From Syntrophaceae bacterium UBA6252 (GTDB taxonomy: Bacteria > Desulfobacterota > Syntrophia > Syntrophales > UBA6807), in assembly GCA_002441265.1 (NCBI GenBank), contig DJVQ01000028.1, forward strand, positions 182 to 28,548: a stretch of 28,367 bases of DNA. The letters run 5' to 3'. A program made the translations under genes and the position numbers. Below are positions 15,396-22,781 of this stretch, in pieces. The notes under the pieces were generated by a model, which worked only from the letters and a program-made list of their open reading frames with translations, was not told the origin of the DNA and ran no database searches. Every line of letters starts with the position of its first letter. Within the stretch, counting starts at the first letter, position 1.

Positions 15396-16619
15396 TCAGG
15401 TTTTCGCAAGGGCCCGGACGGGGGTGAACCGCGCCGCCCGGAAGGCGGGATAGAGACTGACGACCGCACCGAGTACGAAGACCACCGCGTTCGCCAGGAG
15501 GAGGTCCGTCCCCACCAGGGACGGGAAGATGGCCCGGCCCAGGCCGGCGTACTCGGAACCGGCCGCCACGGAGGAGAGATCGATCCCCCGGGTCTTCAGG
15601 GCGAGCACCGACAGGATGCCGAGGACGTTCCCGGCGGCGGCCCCGATGCCGAGAATGACGAGCGCCTCCATGAGAACCTCCCCGACGATGCCCCGGGGCC
15701 GCATCCCCAGGGCCTTGAGAAGGCCGAATTCCCGCATTCTCTCGAAAACGGCCATGAGGATCGTGTTGACGAGGCCGAAGCCCATGGCGACGAACACGAC
15801 GACGTACCACAGGAAGATGAACTGGTCGTACAGGGAAAGGACGGCGCTCACCAGGGGCAGCCGCTCCTTCCAGGTCAGGACGTCCAGGGGCTCGCCGGCG
15901 AGTTTCCGCCTGAGGAGGGCCGCCACCTTCTCCGTTTCCCCCTCCCGGGGGAGGATGACGGAGAACTCGGAAACGGCATCCCCCATTTTCAGCATCTCCC
16001 GGGCCGCTTTCCCGTTCACGAAGACAAAGGACTTCTCCGTGGATTCCATCTCCCCCCGGAAGGTTCCCGCGATGGTGAAGGAACGGGAGGCGATCTCCCC
16101 TCCCGTGTCCTGGGACATGAGGACGAGACGATGGCCGATCCGGGTTTCCATCCTTTCGAGGAGGGCCTCCCCGACAAGAATCCCCCCGGTGTCGCCCTCT
16201 CCCAGATACCGGCCGGAATGCATCGCCTTGCCGAGAAAGGAAACCGTCTTCTCCGTCTCCGGGTCTATCCCCACAAGGGTGAGGCCGGTGGAATGCCTGG
16301 CCGTCGCCGCCACGGCGGGGACACGGACGCGGGCGGTCCACCGGGATCCCGGCGGAAGGTTTTTTCCCAGCACCGCCCGGACCGGTCCGGGATCGGCGAT
16401 GCGGTTTTCGATGGCGGGGTCCTCGTGGTACCCCCGCTCCTGGAGCGCCACATGTCCCGTCAGGGTGGCGATGCCGTTCGTCACCATCTGGTCGGCGATT
16501 CCCCGCATGAGGGCGCCGAGAAAAATCATGCTCCAGATCCCGATCACCACGGCGACGAGGAGGATGGCCGTCCGCTTCCGGTTTCTCCAGATGTTTCTCC
16601 AGGCCAGTTCCAGCAGCAT
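15396..16619 (-). CDS. ABC transporter permease, FtsX/LolC/MacB type (second)
   Basis: A 407-residue permease with one N-terminal transmembrane helix (WRNIWRNRKRTAILLVAVVIGIWSMIFLGALMRG), a large periplasmic domain (residues about 45-275) and three C-terminal helices including FLWYVVVFVAMGFGLVNTILMAVFERMREFGLLKALGM, which is the FtsX-domain signature. The EFGLLKALGM coupling segment contacts the ATPase. It is the clear paralogue of the upstream gene (both begin with AWRN-WRN-RT and end in YPA-R--R--PV-A), so the pair probably forms a heterodimer as LolC and LolE do. The ATG at 16619 follows AAAGGA; the extra 34 codons upstream in frame overlap the preceding gene and are rejected. Gap to the preceding gene is 11 bases. 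Confidence 0.9.
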   Translation of the reverse strand: MLLELAWRNIWRNRKRTAILLVAVVIGIWSMIFLGALMRGIADQMVTNGIATLTGHVALQERGYHEDPAIENRIADPGPVRAVLGKNLPPGSRWTARVRVPAVAATARHSTGLTLVGIDPETEKTVSFLGKAMHSGRYLGEGDTGGILVGEALLERMETRIGHRLVLMSQDTGGEIASRSFTIAGTFRGEMESTEKSFVFVNGKAAREMLKMGDAVSEFSVILPREGETEKVAALLRRKLAGEPLDVLTWKERLPLVSAVLSLYDQFIFLWYVVVFVAMGFGLVNTILMAVFERMREFGLLKALGMRPRGIVGEVLMEALVILGIGAAAGNVLGILSVLALKTRGIDLSSVAAGSEYAGLGRAIFPSLVGTDLLLANAVVFVLGAVVSLYPAFRAARFTPVRALAKT

Positions 16620-16630
16620 GGAAATTCCTT

Positions 16631-17860
16631 TCAGGGCGCCGCCATGGCGTCCACCGGCCTGAGCCTGCGCACCCGCAGGGCCGGGTAGAGGGCGGCCAGC
16701 AGGGTGATGACGAGCACGCACAGGGGGCCCAGGGTCGCCGAAAGCCAGGAGAGCCTCGGATGGATTCGGTCCGGAAGGCCGTACTGGCGCAGGATTTCCG
16801 TGGCCCCGGATATCACGATGCCATGTTCCTGGAACCAGGCCGTCAGGAGAATCCCGAAGAAAACGCCGGCGGCGATTCCGAAGAGGGTCATGACCGCCGA
16901 TTCCTCGAGAACGAGGCGCGTGATCCGCCCCGGCGCCATCCCGATGGCGAGAAGAACGCCGAACTCCCGGGTCCGCTCGAGGGTGGCCATGAGAAAGGTG
17001 TTGAGAATGCTGAAGGCGACTACGATCACCAGGATGAGGTAGAAGATGAATCCGCTCACGAGATCGATGCGGATGGCCTGCACCAGACCGGGCATGAGTT
17101 CCTTCCAGTCGAGAACGACCAGGCCGTCCCGCCCCTGCCGGCGGAGGATGTCCCCGGTTTCCGCCACAAGCCGCGGAACCCCGGAGAGGGTGTCCGCCAG
17201 AACCACCACCTCGTGGATGGCATCCCCCATGTAGAACACATCCTGGAAGGTCTTGAGGGGGATCTGGATGGAGGACCGGTCGAATTCATCCTGGCCGGAG
17301 CTGTAGATCCCCTTCACCCGGAGCACGGTGGCGGCCACGGAACCGTCCCGCCCCTGCCCGATGACGGTGAGTTCGTCGCCGACCCGCACCCGGAGATTCT
17401 TCGCGAGGAGTTCCCCGAGAAGCGCCTCGCCGCCGTCTTTCCCGTCAAGATAGCTTCCTTCCCGGACAATGCTCTTCAGCGTGGAGAGCGCGGCCTCCTT
17501 CTCCGGGTCGATCCCGACGGCAAGAACGCCGTACGTCCTGTCCCGGGACGACACGAGAACGAACCCGTTCGCCCGGTACGTGACGGCCTTCACACCGGGA
17601 AGGGCCGCAATCGCATTCCCGATTTCAGCCGGGTCCGTCACGACCCGGCGCATGTCCTTGTCGTCCTGGTATCCCCGGGCCTGGACCTGGAAATGGCCCG
17701 TGTGGATCTTCACGGACGAGTTGATCATGATGTCGTAGGATCCGAACTGCCAGGAAAGCATGAAGACGAGCAGGATGGACGCGAAAGCGATGGCCGTCAT
17801 GGTGAGCAGGGTGCGGCGGGGGTTTCTCCAGAGGTTTCGCCAGGCCATGCGGAGGTTCAA
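16631..17860 (-). CDS. ABC transporter permease, FtsX/LolC/MacB type (first)
   Basis: A 409-residue permease with the same 1+3 helix plan: N-terminal helix in RRTLLTMTAIAFASILLVFMLSWQFGSY, a periplasmic domain of about 230 residues, and C-terminal helices including FSILNTFLMATLERTREFGVLLAIGMAPG. The protein starts with TTG at 17860, supported by GGGGGA 7 bases upstream and because MNLRMAWRN then aligns without gap to MLLELAWRN of its paralogue. The first ATG, at 17848, has no ribosome binding site. The periplasmic domain of this class accepts hydrophobic cargo from the membrane and passes it to a periplasmic partner, here presumably the LolA-like protein encoded 3 bases upstream. Confidence 0.9.
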   Translation of the reverse strand: MNLRMAWRNLWRNPRRTLLTMTAIAFASILLVFMLSWQFGSYDIMINSSVKIHTGHFQVQARGYQDDKDMRRVVTDPAEIGNAIAALPGVKAVTYRANGFVLVSSRDRTYGVLAVGIDPEKEAALSTLKSIVREGSYLDGKDGGEALLGELLAKNLRVRVGDELTVIGQGRDGSVAATVLRVKGIYSSGQDEFDRSSIQIPLKTFQDVFYMGDAIHEVVVLADTLSGVPRLVAETGDILRRQGRDGLVVLDWKELMPGLVQAIRIDLVSGFIFYLILVIVVAFSILNTFLMATLERTREFGVLLAIGMAPGRITRLVLEESAVMTLFGIAAGVFFGILLTAWFQEHGIVISGATEILRQYGLPDRIHPRLSWLSATLGPLCVLVITLLAALYPALRVRRLRPVDAMAAP

Positions 17861-17863
17861 GGT

Positions 17864-18661
17864 TCATTCCCCCGGAGGATTTCGAAGGGAGGACAGGGTG
17901 AAAAACCCCTCGAGAACGGTCTCGTCGAAAACGAGGCTCCGGTAGCGGATCGCCGTGTACTCGTCCTTCCTGTCCGCCTTGCTGATGGTCCACAGGACGG
18001 GGAACAGCCTCCCCCCCACGGGCTCGATCTTCTCCGTTCTCAGCACCTTGACGGGCTTCCCGTCCTGGTCGTAGAAGGCCTCCATGAGGAAGATGCCGTC
18101 CTCGCGGATTTCCAGCCGTTCCATCCCCCAGACCACGGGCGCCCCCGGCCTGGGAACGGACCGTATGGCGTACACCTTTTTACCCCCCTCCGTGCGGACC
18201 CCTTCCAGGAAATGATCGTAGTCCCGCAGGATGCTGTCCGTCCGGGCGAGGTCGTTGTTGGAGAAATCCGATCCCATCCACGACTGGCTCATCATGGAGG
18301 GCGGAATCTTGACGACCCGGTTGATTTTCGGGTTGAACATCCACATCTCCCCGCCCCTTTTCAGGGTCCCGTTCCCCTTGTCCTTCGGAGGGGCCGTGAT
18401 CCAGAAGATGCTGTCCCGTTCCCCCCGGGTCCATCCCAGGATGGTCATGGTCCTCTCCCAGTCGGGGCGGTGAATGGTCATTTCCACCGTGGCGGCGGAA
18501 GTCTCCCCACGCATGTAGTGAAATGCCCGAAGGACGATTTCAGAGGCGCTCTCCTCCCCCGCCGGCGTCGCCACGGAAGGGAAAAGAAGGAACAGAAGGA
18601 CGAAAAGACGGGAAAGGATCCGGATTTCTCCGGCGGGGGGTTTCCGGGGTCGTCGTTTCAT
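17864..18661 (-). CDS. LolA-like outer membrane lipoprotein-sorting family protein
   Basis: A 265-residue secreted protein of the outer membrane lipoprotein-sorting family (LolA fold). After a basic n-region and signal core (ILSRLFVLLFLLFPSVATPA) come family blocks: ASEIVLRAFHYMRGETSAATVEMTIHRPDWERTMTILGW, LKRGGEMWMFNPKINRVVKIPPSMMSQSWMGSDFSNNDLARTDSILRDYDH, and a C-terminal DEYTAIRYRSLVFDETVLEGFFTLSSLR. The fold is a half-barrel with a hydrophobic cavity that carries acyl chains through the periplasm. It is the first gene of the exporter operon, overlapping nothing and ending 3 bases before the first permease. The ATG at 18661 gives a normal signal peptide but has a weak ribosome binding site; GTG codons at 18757 and 18751 would add about 30 residues and are less likely. 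Confidence 0.85.
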   Translation of the reverse strand: MKRRPRKPPAGEIRILSRLFVLLFLLFPSVATPAGEESASEIVLRAFHYMRGETSAATVEMTIHRPDWERTMTILGWTRGERDSIFWITAPPKDKGNGTLKRGGEMWMFNPKINRVVKIPPSMMSQSWMGSDFSNNDLARTDSILRDYDHFLEGVRTEGGKKVYAIRSVPRPGAPVVWGMERLEIREDGIFLMEAFYDQDGKPVKVLRTEKIEPVGGRLFPVLWTISKADRKDEYTAIRYRSLVFDETVLEGFFTLSSLRNPPGE

Positions 18662-18779
18662 GGCACAAGAAAGCCATAGTTCATCATTTTTTTCAAGTAG
18701 AATCCTGCGCCCTTCCTTCGACGGCGCGCGACAGCATTCATCTTTCCCCACAAACACCTACCTTCCGGAAACTTTCTGT

Positions 18780-18800
18780 ACTATAATATTTTGTATTATA
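18780..18800. promoter_or_regulatory. AT-rich divergent promoter region
   Basis: The 156-base gap between divergent genes contains the only strongly AT-rich stretch nearby. On the plus strand TATAAT (18783-18788) is a perfect -10 for the DUF21 gene, although no good -35 lies 16-18 bases upstream. On the minus strand TATAAT (18795-18800) and TATAGT (18780-18785) could serve the LolA-like operon. Confidence 0.4.
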
Positions 18801-18817
18801 CGACCCGGGGGATTGCC

Positions 18818-19849
18818 ATGGACCTTCACGGACTGACCAACCTTCTTCTTATTTTCGTCCTTATCGGCCTGTCGGCCTTCTTTTCGGGATCCGAAACGGC
18901 CCTCATGGCCGCGAGCAGGCTCAGGCTCCGGTACCTTTCGGAAACGAGGCCCGAGGACAGGAAGCGGATCGAACAGGTGGAAGCGATTCTCAAGGATCCC
19001 GACAGGCTCATCGGAACGATCCTCCTGGGAAACAACCTGGTGAACATCAGCATGTCAGCCCTCGCCACGGCGCTCATCCTCCCCGTGTACGGAGAAGAGG
19101 GAATTCTGTACGTCACCGTGGTCCTGACCCTGGTCATCCTCATCTTCGCCGAGATCACGCCCAAGGTGTACGCCAAGCATTTCAGCGAGCGGGTTTCCAT
19201 CGTGACGGCCCCGGTGATCCGCCTGATCATGAGAATTTCGCTGCCCGCGGTGATGTTCGTCACCTTCGTGAGCAGGGGCATCCTGAGACTGGTCGGACTG
19301 GAAACGAGGAAGAGAAAACGGTCCCTCTTCACCGAAGCGGTGCTTCAGACCTGCATCAAGATGGCCTGGGACGACGGCGGTATCACCACGGACGAACGGA
19401 AGCTCCTGTCCCGGGTGTTCACCCTGAACGACAAGAGCGTGGGGGACATCATGGTGCCCGTCCACCGCATGACCGTTCTCCCCTTTGATGCCACCCTTGA
19501 GGACATCGTCCGTACGGTCATCCGCACCGGATTCTCCCGCTTCCCCGTGACGAAAGGAATGGGTCACGACATCATCGGGATCGTCCATACCAAGGACATC
19601 CTCCGCTACACGGGCTCCAGCCGGTTCTTTTCCATAAACAGGATCCTCCGGGCCCCCGTGTTCATCCCCATCTCCCGGAAGATAGACGTCCAGCTCCGTC
19701 TTTTCCAGACGTGGAAGCTTCATCAGGCCATCGTTCTCGACGAGAAGGGAAAGGTCGCCGGGCTTGTCACCCTGGAAGACATCGTGGAAGAACTCGTCGG
19801 CGCCATCGAGGACGAGCACGATCCTTCCCCCGCCGTCCCGGCGGATTGA
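18818..19849 (+). CDS. DUF21 (CNNM) plus CBS-pair membrane protein, HlyC/CorC-related
   Basis: A 343-residue inner-membrane protein. The N-terminal CNNM/DUF21 domain (residues about 5-180) begins LLLIFVLIGLSAFFSGSETALMAASRLRLRYLSE, with the family's SETA motif, and includes GTILLGNNLVNISMSALATAL and ITPKVYAKHFSERV. A pair of CBS domains follows (MVPVHRMTVLPFDATLEDIV...GIVHTKDIL and PISRKIDVQLRLF...GLVTLEDIVEELVGAIEDEHD). The C-terminal CorC_HlyC domain of longer relatives is missing, and the protein stops right after the second CBS domain; such short forms are known. CNNM proteins are linked to magnesium and other divalent cation transport, with CBS domains sensing nucleotides. The ATG at 18818 follows GGGGGA at 5 bases; an upstream in-frame TTG at 18791 is not needed. 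Confidence 0.88.
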   Translation: MDLHGLTNLLLIFVLIGLSAFFSGSETALMAASRLRLRYLSETRPEDRKRIEQVEAILKDPDRLIGTILLGNNLVNISMSALATALILPVYGEEGILYVTVVLTLVILIFAEITPKVYAKHFSERVSIVTAPVIRLIMRISLPAVMFVTFVSRGILRLVGLETRKRKRSLFTEAVLQTCIKMAWDDGGITTDERKLLSRVFTLNDKSVGDIMVPVHRMTVLPFDATLEDIVRTVIRTGFSRFPVTKGMGHDIIGIVHTKDILRYTGSSRFFSINRILRAPVFIPISRKIDVQLRLFQTWKLHQAIVLDEKGKVAGLVTLEDIVEELVGAIEDEHDPSPAVPAD

Positions 19850-19924
19850 ACCTGCGGCGAACGGGGCGAGGTTCCCCGATGACGGGCCGCAGCGGCAGAG
19901 GAAACGCGGAAACAGGCGGAACCG

Positions 19925-19993
19925 AAAAAAAGTTCCCTCCCCCGTTCGTCGTTCATGCCTCGGCCGGAATGAATGAGGAACGGCGGGAGGGGG
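19925..19993 (-). terminator. Terminator of the BKACE gene
   Basis: Read on the minus strand, CCCTCCCGCCGTTC (right part, ending near 19978) pairs, with small bulges, with GAACGGGGGAGGG (near 19935-19947) and is followed by AACTTTTTTT (19925-19934). It lies 15-84 bases after the BKACE stop codon. It may also slow plus-strand transcription from the DUF21 gene, but there is no T-run on that side. Confidence 0.7.
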
Positions 19994-20008
19994 ATTTCTA
20001 CAAAGCGC

Positions 20009-20932
20009 TCAGAAATTCACCTTGTCCAGCCCCTTCAATCCCAGAATCTTCCGGGCCTCGTCGGGGGTCGCCGGTTCGACGCCGAGTTCCTTCGCGATCC
20101 GGGCGATCTTGGCGACCTGCTCGCCGCTGCTTTTCGCCATGACGCCCCTGTCGAGGAAAATGTTGTCCTCCAGGCCGACCCGGACGTTTCCGCCCAGCAG
20201 GAGGGACTGGGTGCACAGGGGAAACTGGGCGCGGCCGGCCACGCAGACGGAGAACTCGAAATCGCCGATCTGCCTCCTCGCGTAATCCACGAGGAAAAGA
20301 AGATTCTCCGGGCTCGGAGTGATCCCGCCGAGAACGCCCATGACGAACTGGATGTACACGGGGGCCTTTGCGTGGTTTCTTTCAAGCAGGAAGGCGATGT
20401 TGTTGATCATGCCCGAGTCATAGATCTCGAATTCGGGCTTCGTGTCGTTCTCCTTGAAGATGCGGCCGAACTCCTTCATGGTCTTGAAGGTGTTCGGAAA
20501 GATGAAGTCCTCCGTCATGGCCAGGTACTTGCTCTCCCACTCGAACTTGAACTCCTTGTAGCGTTCGAGGGCATGAAAGAGGGCGAAATTGACGGACCCG
20601 GCGTTGAAGGAGGCAAGCTCGGGTTTGAACGCGCTGACCCCGGCAAGGCGCTGTTCGGCCGTCATGCCGATCCCGCCCCCGCTCGTGATGCAGATCACGA
20701 TGTTGCACCTGCTCTTGATGCTGGTGATGATCTCCCCGTAAAGGTTGACGTCGGAAGAGGGCATGCCCGTTTTGGGATCGCGGGCATGGACGTGGCACAC
20801 CGCCGCTCCCGCGTCGAAGGCCCGAATCGCCTCGTCCGCGATCTCCTTCGGAGTGATCGGCAGATAGGGGGACATGCTGGGGGTGTGAATGCTGCCGGTA
20901 AGAGCCGCCGTTATGACCGTTTTTTCCTTCAT
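20009..20932 (-). CDS. BKACE family enzyme (3-keto-5-aminohexanoate cleavage-type beta-keto acid cleavage)
   Basis: A 307-residue TIM-barrel enzyme of the BKACE (formerly DUF849) family, which condenses a beta-keto acid with acetyl-CoA to give acetoacetate and a new acyl-CoA. The zinc ligands are visible: H47 and H49 in CHVHARDPKTG and the Glu in NVRVGLEDNIFLDRG near the C-terminus. VITAALTGSIHTPSMSPYLPITPKEIADEAIRAFDAGAA is the typical N-terminus. The founding member, Kce, acts in anaerobic lysine fermentation, but the family has many substrates and none of the other lysine-fermentation genes is in this window, so the keto acid is unknown. The ribosome binding site AAGGAGG is strong. It is monocistronic, with its own promoter (21112-21140) and terminator (19925-19993). 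Confidence 0.92.
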   Translation of the reverse strand: MKEKTVITAALTGSIHTPSMSPYLPITPKEIADEAIRAFDAGAAVCHVHARDPKTGMPSSDVNLYGEIITSIKSRCNIVICITSGGGIGMTAEQRLAGVSAFKPELASFNAGSVNFALFHALERYKEFKFEWESKYLAMTEDFIFPNTFKTMKEFGRIFKENDTKPEFEIYDSGMINNIAFLLERNHAKAPVYIQFVMGVLGGITPSPENLLFLVDYARRQIGDFEFSVCVAGRAQFPLCTQSLLLGGNVRVGLEDNIFLDRGVMAKSSGEQVAKIARIAKELGVEPATPDEARKILGLKGLDKVNF

Positions 20933-21312
20933 CTTTCGTCCTCCTTATTCCTTATTGAAACGGCACCGCGCTCGCTGCCGTTTTATCCGCGCCGCATCAT
21001 CCGGACCTTTCCCGGTTCGCCGAGAAACACCGGCGGACTTTCATATTGTAACGATTTCGTTCGCCCCGACCGCAACGGAGAACGCAGCCGCGCTTTCCGC
21101 TGTGTCGCGTAACTATAAGAAGAACCGTCTGTTGTGTCAATTGAATAATCCGTGAGAGGAGGAAGGGAGCGCCATCCGGACGGGGAAATTTCTTGCATCG
21201 GGGGGAAGACCGTGATTGGATACCCGGCGGGCGCTTCGCGGCACCGGCGGGCGGAAATCGGGGATTCCCGGAATCCGCGACCCGTACCGAACGGCTTTGA
21301 AGGAGGGAACGG
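20933..21312. other. Divergent intergenic region between BKACE and isochorismatase-like genes
   Basis: No gene is seen in these 380 bases. On the minus strand it holds the BKACE promoter and a leader of about 170 bases. The leader contains a hairpin (AAACGGCA at 20958-20965 with TGCCGTTT at 20976-20983) about 15 bases upstream of the ribosome binding site, and a small palindrome AACGATTTCGTT (21050-21061). On the plus side, 21141-21300 is GC-rich with short palindromes and no good promoter match that I can find. Confidence 0.5.
21112..21140 (-). promoter_or_regulatory. Strong sigma70-type promoter of the BKACE gene
   Basis: On the minus strand TTGACA (21135-21140), a 17-base spacer and TATAGT (21112-21117): 11 of 12 consensus bases with ideal spacing. 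Transcription would start near 21105 and give a leader of about 170 bases. Confidence 0.82.
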
Positions 21313-21891
21313 ATGAAACCCGCTGTTCTGATCATCGACATGCTGAAGGAAACGCTGGAGGGGGGACATCGGGGCGACATGTTCCGGATGGCCCGGGAAA
21401 TCGTTCCAGCCATCAACGAACTGACGGCATTCGCAAGGAACCGGGCCGTCCCGGTTGTTTTCGCCATGGACAGTTTTCTCAGGGGGGACTTCATTTTTCA
21501 GGGAAGGATGAAGGAACATTCCATCCGTGGAACCAGGGGGGCCGAGGTCACCGACCTCCTGGACCGGGGGGAAGGCGACTGGTATGTTCCCAAGCGCCGG
21601 TTCAGCGCGTTCTTCAAGACCGACCTGGACCAGATCCTGCGCCTTCTGGGGGCGGACACGGTCTTTCTGACCGGCATCGCCACGCACATCTGCGTTCTCT
21701 CCACGGCCTTCGACGCCCTGTCGAACGATTTCGCCGTCCGGATCGTCGAGGACTGCTGCGCGGCGTCCTCAGCGGAGATTCACCGGTCGATCCTCGAAAA
21801 CTACAGAGGAACCCCTCTTTATCCACTTTTCAAGATTTCGACCCTGGGGGAATCGCTGGGGGAAATCCGGCTTGCAGGGGAAGAACCATGA
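21313..21891 (+). CDS. Isochorismatase-family cysteine hydrolase
   Basis: A 192-residue hydrolase of the isochorismatase/nicotinamidase superfamily. The catalytic triad is in place: D9 in AVLIIDMLKE, K94 in YVPKRRFSAFFKTDLDQIL and C127 in LTGIATHICVLSTAFDA. The cis-peptide region GIATHIC precedes the nucleophile, as in the family. Substrates in this group include nicotinamide, isochorismate, ureidoacrylate and N-carbamoyl compounds; the sequence alone does not decide, and the nicotinamidase metal-binding His pattern (DxHxxxH) is not seen, which argues against a nicotinamidase. AAGGAGGG precedes the ATG by about 5 bases. It is divergent from the BKACE gene and convergent with the transglycosylase gene, 21 bases from its stop. 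Confidence 0.88.
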   Translation: MKPAVLIIDMLKETLEGGHRGDMFRMAREIVPAINELTAFARNRAVPVVFAMDSFLRGDFIFQGRMKEHSIRGTRGAEVTDLLDRGEGDWYVPKRRFSAFFKTDLDQILRLLGADTVFLTGIATHICVLSTAFDALSNDFAVRIVEDCCAASSAEIHRSILENYRGTPLYPLFKISTLGESLGEIRLAGEEP

Positions 21892-21912
21892 ATAGGAATC
21901 CGCAGGGACGGG

Positions 21913-22512
21913 CTATTCCTTGAAGTAAGCGTAGTATTTCAAAACCTTCCGGACGTATTCCTCGGTTTCCGGAATGCGGGGGATGGACCCGAGCTTTTCC
22001 ACCAGCCCGGGACCGGAATTGTAAGCGGCAAGGGCGAGTTCCAGCTCTCCGAACTGATCGAGAAGCCCCCGGAAATAGCGCGTGCCGGCCATGATGTTCT
22101 GCCCCGGATCGTAAGGGTCCTTCAGGTTCAGCAGACCGAAATTCTCGGGCATGATCTGCATGAGGCCCACCGCCCCTTTTTCCGACACGGCCCGGGAATC
22201 GAAATCCGACTCCACCTTGATGATCGCCTTCACAAGATGAAAATCCACGCCGTGGGTCTTCGAGGCCTGCCGGATGTGGGAATCGTAGCGGTTCAACGGA
22301 ATTCCCGCCCGGGCGGGAGTGTCGTCGCGGGACCGCCTTTCCCGGAGGAAAAGCTTGTAGTTCCTGGAATCGGGGATGTTGGTGAAATGGCTGACCCCTT
22401 CTTTGTCGACGTACATGTAGATATCGGCGAAAACGGGCGCCGGGCCGGTGAAAAACACCGTCACCAGGACCAGGGCGGTGAGAATCCCCTCTTTCAAGAT
22501 TTTCTTCCCCAT
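21913..22512 (-). CDS. Lytic transglycosylase (SLT domain) with N-terminal DUF4124-like segment
   Basis: A 199-residue exported peptidoglycan-cleaving enzyme that cuts the MurNAc-GlcNAc bond with formation of anhydro-MurNAc. A signal peptide (ILTALVLVTVFFTGPAPVFA) is followed by DIYMYVDKEGVSHFTNIPDS, a short beta segment of the DUF4124 type often fused to such enzymes. The SLT domain (residues about 73-199) has the catalytic E101 in KAIIKVESDFDSRAVSEKGAVGLMQIMP and the later LALAAYNSGPGLVEKLGSIPRIPETEEYVRKVLKYY. The ATG at 22512 gives a good signal peptide but lacks a clear ribosome binding site. It lies in the same orientation as the GspE-like and ExeA-like genes upstream, which suits a role in opening the wall for an envelope assembly. 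Confidence 0.9.
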   Translation of the reverse strand: MGKKILKEGILTALVLVTVFFTGPAPVFADIYMYVDKEGVSHFTNIPDSRNYKLFLRERRSRDDTPARAGIPLNRYDSHIRQASKTHGVDFHLVKAIIKVESDFDSRAVSEKGAVGLMQIMPENFGLLNLKDPYDPGQNIMAGTRYFRGLLDQFGELELALAAYNSGPGLVEKLGSIPRIPETEEYVRKVLKYYAYFKE

Positions 22513-22725
22513 TTCAAAACACGCAACGCTTTTCCCGCTGTCCCGGGGAACCCTCCCCGATCGCCGGCAAGAACTTCCCGTAATCCATAGCGAAATTTTT
22601 CCGTTTCGTCCAGCATCCATTTCCCGCGCCCGACAGGCGCCCGCCCGCCCGAGAAATGCCGCATCGGCAGGCACTCCCCCGGACGGACCCCGCGGCCGTT
22701 CCGTCCCACGATTCTCTTGAACTAC

Positions 22726-22764
22726 AAAAAACGTGCCCGATCACCGACGTCCGGCCGCTTCACG
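22726..22764 (-). terminator. Possible terminator of the GspE-like gene
   Basis: On the minus strand the segment from CGTG (22761-22764) to CACG (22732-22735) can fold, with an inner CCG/CGG stem, and is followed by TTTTTT (22726-22731). It lies within 60 bases of the GspE-like stop. The stem is weak and broken by loops. Confidence 0.35.
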
Positions 22765-22781
22765 GGATTTTCACGAATGCG

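Noticed and set aside
16760..18679. A 639-codon open frame on the plus strand opposite the permease and LolA-like genes
   Set aside because: It is the antisense shadow of two well-supported genes, has no recognisable domain and no ribosome binding site of note.
21141..21312. A riboswitch upstream of the isochorismatase-like gene
   Set aside because: The stretch has several short GC palindromes, but I cannot match it to any riboswitch consensus I know and found no clear expression platform.
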